Assembly (NCBI GenBank): GCA_900555515.1
Contig: USLO01000125.1
Span: 1-5,124 of the forward strand
Reading direction: 5' to 3'
DNA length: 5,124 nt
Source: an uncultured Collinsella sp.
GTDB lineage: Bacteria; Actinomycetota; Coriobacteriia; Coriobacteriales; Coriobacteriaceae
Under the pieces are notes generated by a model. It worked only from the letters and a program-made list of their open reading frames with translations, had not been told where the DNA came from and searched no databases. A program made the position numbers and the translations under genes. Positions 1 to 4,541 of the stretch are shown here, piece by piece. The stretch's first letter is position 1. Each line of letters begins with the position of its first letter.

Positions 1-1
1 G

Positions 2-40
2 CGTCGTGCGCCCGTAGCGTATTGGTTGGAGTTGCCATGA
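2..40 (+). CDS. 3' end of an upstream gene (product unknown)
   Basis: An open frame runs in from the left edge and encodes RRAPVAYWLELP before a TGA at 38-40. That stop shares four bases (ATGA) with the start codon of the next gene, the same junction style used 250 bases downstream, so I read it as the end of a real operon partner. Twelve residues are too few to name it. From known neighbourhoods of DUF3343/desulfurase pairs it could be a selenium or molybdenum-hydroxylase maturation gene, but that is guesswork. The frame beginning at base 1 is also open to the edge, so the assignment is tentative. Confidence 0.45.
   Translation, partial: RRAPVAYWLELP
28..31 (+). promoter_or_regulatory. Ribosome binding site of the DUF3343 gene
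   Basis: GGAG lies five bases before the ATG at 37. It favours that ATG over the in-frame TTG at 22, which has no such site before it. It lies inside the last codons of the upstream gene, as expected for translational coupling. Confidence 0.6.
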
Positions 41-288
41 GGGAGAAGCGCCCGGCGCTTGTCATCACGTTTCCCACTACGGCGGCCGCCATGGGCTGCG
101 AGTCTCTGTGTATCGAGCGCGGCCTTCCCGGACGAACGATTCCCGTGCCCGGGGAGGTCGCTGCCGGCTGCGGCCTGGCGTGGAAGGCGTTGCCTGCCGA
201 TGAGGAGCTACTGCGCGGCGAACTCGCCGCAGCGGGCATTCCCACCGAGGGCTATACCGTGATTGATATGTGGGAGGTCGTGCGATGA
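37..288 (+). CDS. DUF3343 family protein, putative Se/S carrier-like
   Basis: A small protein of 83 residues, the usual size for DUF3343 (Pfam 'putative Se/S carrier protein-like'). It has the family layout: a first strand ALVITFPTT (residues 7-15), a helix, a strand RTIPVPGEV (33-41), the conserved cysteine motif CGLAW (C45), and a second helix-strand ending in GYTVI (72-76). It has no signal peptide or membrane segment, so it should be cytosolic. C21 and C25 form a further CxxxC pair in the first helix. ATG 37 is preferred over TTG 22 because of the GGAG just upstream. It overlaps both neighbours by ATGA, so it is probably coupled to the downstream desulfurase. Its role is inferred from the family: accepting or shuttling sulfur or selenium on a cysteine. 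The carrier function is a family-level suggestion and is not shown here. Confidence 0.82.
   Translation: MREKRPALVITFPTTAAAMGCESLCIERGLPGRTIPVPGEVAAGCGLAWKALPADEELLRGELAAAGIPTEGYTVIDMWEVVR
272..277 (+). promoter_or_regulatory. Ribosome binding site deciding the desulfurase start
   Basis: GGGAGG lies seven bases before ATG 285. It overlaps the alternative in-frame GTG at 270, which rules that codon out and gives the family-typical N-terminus MIYLDNAATT. Confidence 0.75.
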
Positions 289-1424
289 TCTACCTGGATA
301 ACGCGGCGACGACCATGCACAAGCCGCAGGCGGTCATCGATGCCGTGACGCAGGCGATGTGTTCACTCGGCAATGCCGGGCGCGGCGCCACGTCGGGTGC
401 CCTCGATGCTGCTCGTACGATTCACGCTTGCCGTGTCAAGCTCGCGCGCCTTTTGGGTTGCCCGAGGGCGGACCATGTGTGCTTTACGCCCAACTCTACG
501 GCGGCGCTCAATACCGCCATCAACGGGGTGGTGCGCCCCGGCGACCGCGTGGTCACAACGGTGCTCGAGCACAACTCCGTGCTACGTCCGCTCAATCGCT
601 TGGCGACGGAGCAGGGTGTGACGGTTGAGCATGCGGGTTGCGATGCGAGCGGCGTGCTCGACTACGACGAGCTCGAGCGGTTGGTCACGCCGGGCACGCG
701 TGCTGTGGTGGTGACGCACGCCTCCAATGTGACCGGCAACGCGGTCGACATTGCGCGCGTGACGGCCATGGCCCATGCGGCCGGTGCGCTGGTGATCGTT
801 GACGCCTCTCAGTCTGCCGGCACGGCGCATATCGATATGCACGCCATGGGGCTCGATGTTGTGTGCTTTACCGGCCACAAAGGGCTCATGGGACCTCAAG
901 GCACCGGCGGCCTGGCCGTGGCGGATGGCGTTGACGTGGCTCCGTGGGCCATGGGCGGCACCGGCGTGCACAGCTTCGATGCGCTGCAGCCGCTTGAGTG
1001 GCCCACGCGCCTCGAGGCGGGCACGCTCAACGGCCACGGCATCGCGGGCCTTTCTGCCGGTCTCGACTTTATCGAGGCGCAAGGCGGGGTCGAGGCGATC
1101 GCGACGCATGAGCGAGCGCTGGCTGAGCGCTTTCTCGCTGGCGTGCGCGAGATTCCGGGGATTAAGCTCTACGGTGCGTTTGACCAGCCGACGCGCTCTG
1201 CGATTGTGTCGCTCAACGTGGGTGATATCGACTCTGCCGAGATCTCGGACGCGCTCATGCAAGGGTGGGGGATTGCGACGCGCCCCGGTGCCCATTGCGC
1301 TCCGCTCATGCACCGCGCGCTGGGGACCGAGCGCCAGGGCGTCGTCCGCTTCTCGTTTGGGTATTTCAACACGGACGAGGAAGTCGACACTGCGATTGAC
1401 GCTTTGCGCGATTTAGCCTGCTAG
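285..1424 (+). CDS. Cysteine desulfurase-like aminotransferase class V protein
   Basis: A PLP-dependent enzyme of 379 residues that fits the EF2568-type cysteine desulfurase-like family (TIGR01977). The N-terminus IYLDNAATT is the standard class V signature. H96 in LEHNS should stack on the PLP ring. D173 and Q176 in VDASQSAG contact the cofactor. K199 in FTGHKGLMGPQG is the Schiff-base lysine. C338 in RPGAHCAPLMH is placed as the sulfur-accepting cysteine. A further cysteine is the last residue. The expected reaction is removal of sulfur (or selenium) from cysteine (or selenocysteine), leaving alanine and an enzyme-bound persulfide. It overlaps the DUF3343 gene by ATGA, which makes that protein a candidate acceptor. 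No Fe-S scaffold gene is adjacent, so housekeeping IscS/SufS is less likely. EF2568-type genes lie near selenium-dependent molybdenum hydroxylase genes in other bacteria, so selenium use is possible here but not shown. No truncation or missing catalytic residue is seen. Confidence 0.92.
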   Translation: MIYLDNAATTMHKPQAVIDAVTQAMCSLGNAGRGATSGALDAARTIHACRVKLARLLGCPRADHVCFTPNSTAALNTAINGVVRPGDRVVTTVLEHNSVLRPLNRLATEQGVTVEHAGCDASGVLDYDELERLVTPGTRAVVVTHASNVTGNAVDIARVTAMAHAAGALVIVDASQSAGTAHIDMHAMGLDVVCFTGHKGLMGPQGTGGLAVADGVDVAPWAMGGTGVHSFDALQPLEWPTRLEAGTLNGHGIAGLSAGLDFIEAQGGVEAIATHERALAERFLAGVREIPGIKLYGAFDQPTRSAIVSLNVGDIDSAEISDALMQGWGIATRPGAHCAPLMHRALGTERQGVVRFSFGYFNTDEEVDTAIDALRDLAC

Positions 1425-1430
1425 AGCGTA

Positions 1431-1436
1431 TATACT
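1431..1436 (+). promoter_or_regulatory. Possible -10 element for brnQ
   Basis: TATACT sits just after the desulfurase stop codon and before the terminator stem. Initiation about seven bases downstream would start the RNA inside the left arm of the terminator. The brnQ transcript would then lack the hairpin that ends the upstream operon. No good -35 lies 16-18 bases upstream, so this is tentative. Confidence 0.3.
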
Positions 1437-1438
1437 TG

Positions 1439-1472
1439 CGGGACGGGTCTTTTGCCCGTCCCGTTTTTGTTT
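1439..1472 (+). terminator. Intrinsic terminator of the DUF3343/desulfurase operon
   Basis: A perfect 9-bp stem (CGGGACGGG, 1439-1447, with CCCGTCCCG, 1455-1463) has a 7-nt loop and is followed directly by TTTTTGTTT. It begins 14 bases after the desulfurase stop, and it separates that operon from brnQ. Confidence 0.92.
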
Positions 1473-1491
1473 CGACCCGAAAGGTGTGCCT

Positions 1492-2850
1492 ATGGCCTCA
1501 TCCGCACCGCGCGGTCTGCGCTCCGACCATGTCGTTACCGTCGGCATCGCCCTGTTCTCGATGCTCTTTGGCGCCGGCAACCTCATCATTCCGCCGTTGC
1601 TGGCGCTCCAGGCCGGCACGGCCACACCGCTTGCCATGGTTGGCTTTTTGATTGCCGCCATCGGCCTGCCCGTCATGGGCTTTATCGCCGTGGCGCTTGC
1701 CGGCACGGCCCGCGAGCTGGCCGGCCGCGTGCATCCCAAGTTTGGCGAGTTCTTTGTCGCGGCAGTATATCTGGCCATCGGCCCGTGCCTTGCCATTCCG
1801 CGTACGAGCTCCACGGCCTTTGAGATGCTGGTACCGTTGCTGCCCGAGGGTGTTTCGCTCGGCACGGCACGTCTGGTGTTTGCCATCGGGTTCTTCGTAG
1901 TCGCGTTTGTGCTCACGCTGCGCCCGGGTGTCATCACGCGCGTGCTCGGCCGCATTACGGGCCCCGCGCTCATTGCGCTCATCGTGTTGGTCGTGGGTGC
2001 CGCCGTGGTCTCGCCACTGGGACCGGCTGCCGCGCCTCAGGCTCCCTACGATGCAGGCGCCGCCGTGCAGGGCTTTTTGACTGGCTATCAGACCATGGAC
2101 CTGCTCGCGTCGCTCGCCTTCGGCATCATCATCGCCGAGACCATCCATGAGCTGGGTGTTACCGATGACAAGCGTGTGGCCTTCGAGATCTCGCGTTCGG
2201 GTGTGATCGCCGGCGTGCTCATGGCCATCATCTATTGCGGCTTGGCCCTTGCCGGTATGCAGCTCGGCACCGTGATGCCCGACGCCACCAACGGCGCTGC
2301 AATCCTTGCTCGCTCGGCCTCCATGCACTTTGGCCTTGCCGGCACGGTTGTGGTATTTGCGATTTTCTTCCTCGCCTGCATGAACGTGTGCATCGGCCTC
2401 ATTAGCTGCTGCGCGCGCTATTTCTGTGAGACGTACGTGGTTGAAGGGGGAGCGGAGGTCTCCGAGGAGGCCATGCGCCGCCCCTTCGCGATCCTCGCCT
2501 TTGTGTTCGCGTCGTTTTCGTGCGTGCTTTCCAACGTGGGCCTCGATGTGATCCTTATGTTCTCGGTGCCCATGCTCAACGCCTTGTATCCCGTCGCCAT
2601 CGTGCTGGTCCTCATGGGTTTGGTGCACGGTTTTTGCGACGCGCATCCGCAGGTGTGGGTGTGGGTCGGCGGCGTGGTCGCCGTGCAGAGCGTGATCACC
2701 TCGGTCCGCGATGCGTTCTTTGCGGGCGCGTGGCTGCCGTTTGATGTTCTGCCGCTGGCGGATATCGGTGCCGCGTGGGCGCCGGTTGCCGTGGTTGCCT
2801 TTGTGATCGGCCTGCTCCATAGTCGTTTTGTTGCACATTCGAGGAGCTAA
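1492..2850 (+). CDS. brnQ: Branched-chain amino acid:cation symporter BrnQ
   Basis: An inner-membrane carrier of 452 residues in the LIVCS family, which imports leucine, isoleucine and valine with Na+ or H+. The length matches the family, and the hydrophobic pattern allows about twelve membrane spans, the first at roughly residues 13-40. Signature stretches are LFGAGNLIIPP (25-35), IGPCLAIPRTSSTAFEM (96-112) and GYQTMDLLASLAFG (198-211), all characteristic of BrnQ. A short hydrophilic loop near VEGGAEVSEEAMRRP separates the two halves. ATG 1492 is chosen because GAAAGG (1479-1484) lies seven bases upstream and the GTG at 1486 overlaps that site. An upstream terminator makes it a separate transcription unit. 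No terminator of its own is seen before the tRNA promoter, so some read-through into the tRNA genes is possible. Leu/Ile/Val preference cannot be read from the sequence. Confidence 0.94.
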   Translation: MASSAPRGLRSDHVVTVGIALFSMLFGAGNLIIPPLLALQAGTATPLAMVGFLIAAIGLPVMGFIAVALAGTARELAGRVHPKFGEFFVAAVYLAIGPCLAIPRTSSTAFEMLVPLLPEGVSLGTARLVFAIGFFVVAFVLTLRPGVITRVLGRITGPALIALIVLVVGAAVVSPLGPAAAPQAPYDAGAAVQGFLTGYQTMDLLASLAFGIIIAETIHELGVTDDKRVAFEISRSGVIAGVLMAIIYCGLALAGMQLGTVMPDATNGAAILARSASMHFGLAGTVVVFAIFFLACMNVCIGLISCCARYFCETYVVEGGAEVSEEAMRRPFAILAFVFASFSCVLSNVGLDVILMFSVPMLNALYPVAIVLVLMGLVHGFCDAHPQVWVWVGGVVAVQSVITSVRDAFFAGAWLPFDVLPLADIGAAWAPVAVVAFVIGLLHSRFVAHSRS

Positions 2851-2861
2851 GGCATCAATGC

Positions 2862-2890
2862 TTGCACAGGCGGGGAGTCTCCCCTATAAT
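2862..2890 (+). promoter_or_regulatory. Strong sigma-70-type promoter of the tRNA operon
   Basis: TTGCAC (2862-2867) and a perfect TATAAT (2885-2890) are separated by exactly 17 bases. Transcription should start near 2897, giving a leader of about 45 bases before the first tRNA. The spacer contains the palindrome GGGGAGTCTCCCC (2872-2884), which abuts the -10. Confidence 0.88.
2872..2884. repeat. 13-bp palindrome filling the tRNA promoter spacer
   Basis: GGGGAG and CTCCCC are perfect inverted repeats around a single T. Its position between the -35 and -10 would suit a protein binding site. It is not followed by a T-run, so it is a poor candidate for a brnQ terminator. Function unknown. Confidence 0.6.
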
Positions 2891-2941
2891 TTCCTTCGCT
2901 TTGGGACACGCAAGGTTTAGACCTTAGCTGCTCAACACCTT

Positions 2942-3018
2942 CGGGACGTGGCGCAGTTTGGTAGCGCGCCTGCTTTGGGAGCAGGATGTCGCAGGTTCAA
3001 ATCCTGTCGTCCCGACCA
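2942..3018 (+). tRNA. tRNA-Pro (anticodon UGG)
   Basis: A complete 77-nt cloverleaf. The acceptor stem CGGGACG pairs with CGTCCCG. The D arm is GCGC...GCGC, the anticodon stem CCTGC/GCAGG is perfect, and the loop TTTGGGA gives anticodon TGG followed by G37. The T arm is GCAGG-TTCAAAT-CCTGT. The discriminator is A and CCA is encoded (3016-3018). It decodes CCA and, by wobble, other proline codons. It is the first gene of a two-tRNA operon, six bases before tRNA-Gly. Confidence 0.97.
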
Positions 3019-3024
3019 TATCTT

Positions 3025-3098
3025 GCGGGCGTAGTTCAATGGTAGAACCCCAGCCTTCCAAGCTGATGACGCGGGTTCGATTCCCGTCGCCCGCTCCA
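3025..3098 (+). tRNA. tRNA-Gly (anticodon UCC)
   Basis: A complete 74-nt cloverleaf. The acceptor stem GCGGGCG pairs with CGCCCGC, the D arm is GTTC/GAAC, the loop CTTCCAA gives anticodon TCC, and the T loop is TTCGATT. The discriminator is T and CCA is encoded (3096-3098). It reads GGA and GGG. The top pair of the anticodon stem is a C27-A43 mismatch; E. coli and Bacillus homologues have U-A there. The other pairs are intact. It is co-transcribed with tRNA-Pro. Confidence 0.96.
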
Positions 3099-3107
3099 TA
3101 AGATGAT

Positions 3108-3145
3108 AAACGGCTCTGGTTCCTTTTGGGACCAGAGCCATTTTC
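3108..3145 (+). terminator. Intrinsic terminator of the tRNA operon
   Basis: A 12-bp stem (3112-3123 with 3128-3139, one G-U pair) has a TTTT loop and is followed by ATTTTC. It starts 13 bases after the tRNA-Gly CCA. The A-rich sequence before the stem could allow weaker termination from the opposite strand. Confidence 0.9.
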
Positions 3146-3175
3146 ATATACATGCCGGGACCCCACATCCCCACC

Positions 3176-3245
3176 TAAGTTGCGGTGAAATACGGACTGT
3201 TTTTTGGCTTTTATGGCCCATGCAGTCCGTATTTCACCGCAACTA
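3176..3245. repeat. Long palindromic repeat, copy 1
   Basis: Inverted arms of 22 nt pair perfectly (3178-3199 with 3223-3244) around a 23-nt loop rich in T. The left side, 3176-3201, starts TAAGTTGCGG and ends TACGGACTGTT. It is identical over 26 bases to the left side of the second copy at 4458. The right arm has lost the outermost matching bases (ACTATT where copy 2 has ACTTAG) and the innermost ones. The loop is unrelated to that of copy 2. It lies between the tRNA terminator and the end of a minus-strand gene remnant. No T-run follows the stem on either strand, so it is not a canonical terminator. It may be a REP- or MITE-like element. Confidence 0.92.
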
Positions 3246-3326
3246 TTTGTAAGGTTGGATTTTGATGCCGTTGGGAGGGACGTAGCGACCGTCTACCGAG
3301 AGTGTAAATATTTTTTGAACCTCTGA
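3243..3326 (-). pseudogene. C-terminal remnant of a lost minus-strand gene
   Basis: Read on the minus strand, this frame gives SEVQKIFTL, then SVDGRYVPPNGIKIQPYK, and a TAG at 3245-3243. The mix (an alternating strand, then DGRYVPPNG, then a basic end) and codons such as GTC, AAC, GGC and ATC look like a genuine protein C-terminus. The frame is closed by a TGA at 3338-3336 and has no plausible start. The rest of the gene therefore appears to be deleted or replaced by the AbiEi-like gene's upstream region. Its stop codon is formed at the border of the palindromic repeat. I do not recognise the family. Chance coding cannot be excluded over 27 codons. Confidence 0.35.
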
Positions 3327-3338
3327 CCTGCGACGTCA

Positions 3339-3360
3339 AGCTTTTGGTCAGCTTTTGGCA
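3339..3360. repeat. Tandem 11-bp repeat upstream of the AbiEi-like gene
   Basis: AGCTTTTGGTC is followed immediately by AGCTTTTGGCA, matching at 9 of 11 positions. One turn of the helix separates the units, which suits a pair of protein binding sites about 50-70 bases upstream of the likely transcription start. AbiEi-type proteins often repress their own promoters, so autoregulation is an attractive but untested reading. Confidence 0.55.
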
Positions 3361-3392
3361 AGGCCTGCGGACGGAAGCATGCGATAGCGTAA

Positions 3393-3401
3393 TGGTATTC
3401 T
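3393..3401 (+). promoter_or_regulatory. Candidate extended -10 promoter of the AbiEi-like gene
   Basis: TGGTATTCT fits the extended -10 pattern TGnTATAAT at the TG and four of the six hexamer positions. No clear -35 lies 16-18 bases upstream. Initiation near 3408 would give a leader of about 22 bases to the ATG at 3430. Confidence 0.38.
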
Positions 3402-3429
3402 CTCCGCCGTGATGGTTATGGGGTTGGCC

Positions 3430-4431
3430 ATGCTCGATAAAGGCAAACATTTTCCGCAGTCATATGCAAGGATGCTATTCTGGGCCGTTGGATTTCATCA
3501 AGATGGACAGCTGCTTATAACAATTGATCCTTGGGATGAACGCCGTGCGCGCGAGCTTATGCAGGAAGAGCTCATGCTTCGTCTTTACAACCATGTGTAT
3601 GCGGATCCGGTCTATTGGAATAATCTTGGGGTTGAAGATCGCATCTTTCAGCTGGCATCCGCTATTGCGGTCGTTGAACCGGATGCTGTTTTTTGCGGAT
3701 CGACGGCAGCGCTGCTCTACGGCATCGGCTCGGCGTATACGCTTCTGGATAAAGTGCAAGTACTGCTGCCACGGTCTACAAGGCGTGATACGTATGAGTT
3801 CGTTGAATACAAGCGCTGGCGGGCGGGCGAAGTGTGGCGGCTAGGTCTGTTTACACTGACGGATCCGTGTCGAACGGTTGTTGATATCGCTCGAACGAGC
3901 GCCTTTCGCTATGCGCTGGGCTATGTCGATGGCTTGGCCCGTGAGTACGATGTCGAACGCGAAGAACTGCGAGCATATGCGCAGGCAAATTGCCGAGGGT
4001 TGCATGGCATCGCGCGTGCTTTTGACGTTTTTGAGTATATGGACGGCAGGTCAGACAATGGCGGCGAGTCTGAGGCGAGAGCAACGATGATTCTCGCTGG
4101 GGTTGCCGCGCCCGAGCTTCAAGTTGAGATAACGCGACCGGGAAACGCTGGCTATTATCTAGCAGATTATGGCTGGCAGATGCCAGACGGCTCATGGACG
4201 CTGGCAGAGCTGCATGGGCTAGGCAAGTTTGAAGACGAGGCTCAAAATGATCCAGAGCGGGCGGCGGCAAAAACGTATCGAGCGGCCCTCATGCGCGACG
4301 CGAACCTTCGCGCCATGGGCCACAACGTCATTCATTTCAAACTCTCGGACACCTACGACGTAGAATCGTTCGGTGCCATGATGCGCGGTTACGGCATTCC
4401 GACAACAAAACCCTACGCCGAATCCCGATAG
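3430..4431 (+). CDS. AbiEi-like protein with C-terminal DUF559/Vsr-type nuclease-like domain
   Basis: A 333-residue cytosolic protein. Residues 38-58 (RRARELMQEELMLRLYNHVYA) and 86-99 (AVFCGSTAALLYGI) resemble the N-terminal part of AbiEi-family antitoxin/regulator proteins. LTDPCRTVVDIAR (143-155) is the usual linker motif of the actinobacterial group. The C-terminal part has the order expected of a PD-(D/E)xK-like DUF559/Vsr fold: E213 and E215 in GGESEAR, D246 in LADYGW, E260 with K266 in AELHGLGKF, and a final strand GHNVIHF. The usual ExDG is ExHG here (H262). ATG 3430 is preferred because GGGG (3420-3423) lies six bases upstream; the earlier GTG 3409, ATG 3412 and ATG 3418 lack a site. 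No AbiEii nucleotidyltransferase toxin is adjacent. Codon use is more AT-rich than in the upstream genes and palindromic repeats flank it, which suggests acquisition. Role unproven: solitary regulator, defence nuclease or orphan antitoxin. Confidence 0.72.
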   Translation: MLDKGKHFPQSYARMLFWAVGFHQDGQLLITIDPWDERRARELMQEELMLRLYNHVYADPVYWNNLGVEDRIFQLASAIAVVEPDAVFCGSTAALLYGIGSAYTLLDKVQVLLPRSTRRDTYEFVEYKRWRAGEVWRLGLFTLTDPCRTVVDIARTSAFRYALGYVDGLAREYDVEREELRAYAQANCRGLHGIARAFDVFEYMDGRSDNGGESEARATMILAGVAAPELQVEITRPGNAGYYLADYGWQMPDGSWTLAELHGLGKFEDEAQNDPERAAAKTYRAALMRDANLRAMGHNVIHFKLSDTYDVESFGAMMRGYGIPTTKPYAESR

Positions 4432-4457
4432 CGAAATCGTTCGCGGTCCACCTTCAA

Positions 4458-4528
4458 TAAGTTGCGGTGAAATACGGACTGTTGAGGCCTTTAAAGGCAT
4501 GAAACAGTCCGTATTTCACCGCAACTTA
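4458..4528. repeat. Long palindromic repeat, copy 2
   Basis: A perfect 26-bp inverted repeat (4458-4483 with 4503-4528) around a 19-nt loop. The loop itself contains the 12-bp palindrome GCCTTTAAAGGC (4487-4498), so a second hairpin can stack on the first. The arms begin TAAGTTGCGG and match copy 1, about 1.28 kb to the left; the loops do not match. It lies 26 bases after the AbiEi-like stop and 13 bases before the PIN gene's stop, between two convergent genes. Neither strand has a T-run after the stem, so any terminator role would not be of the classic intrinsic type. Confidence 0.95.
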
Positions 4529-4541
4529 GGAGGGGATGGGG

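Noticed and set aside
270..272. GTG as an alternative desulfurase start
   Set aside because: It overlaps the ribosome binding site used by ATG 285 and adds five residues before the conserved IYLDNAATT.
582..1313. A 243-codon minus-strand frame opposite the desulfurase
   Set aside because: Same codon-bias shadow; the plus strand has all class V catalytic motifs.
1486..1488. GTG as an alternative brnQ start
   Set aside because: It lies two bases after GAAAGG, too close for initiation; ATG 1492 is correctly spaced.
1413..1982. A minus-strand frame over the brnQ 5' region and the terminator
   Set aside because: Low-complexity Ser/Thr/Pro composition, and it crosses the terminator; an antisense artefact.
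1498..2838. A 446-codon minus-strand frame opposite brnQ
   Set aside because: It is a GC-bias shadow: rich in His, Arg, Gly and Asp with no hydrophobic core or motifs, while the plus strand encodes a clear BrnQ.
2912..2925. Small hairpin AAGGT-TTAG-ACCTT in the tRNA leader
   Set aside because: Five base pairs only, no U-tract, and a common outcome by chance; not enough to call an attenuator or processing site.
2924..3174. Two overlapping minus-strand frames of 80 codons across the tRNA genes
   Set aside because: They are antisense translations of the tRNAs, producing the well-known spurious peptides such as GDGNRTRV and QDLNLRHPAP.
3176..4528. The two palindromes as a CRISPR array
   Set aside because: Only two copies about 1.28 kb apart with a gene between, and the repeats are full palindromes with unrelated loops, not regularly spaced units.
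4458..4528. Palindrome copy 2 as an ordinary intrinsic terminator
   Set aside because: The stem is long and perfect, but neither strand has a following U-tract; the plus side continues with GGAGGGG.
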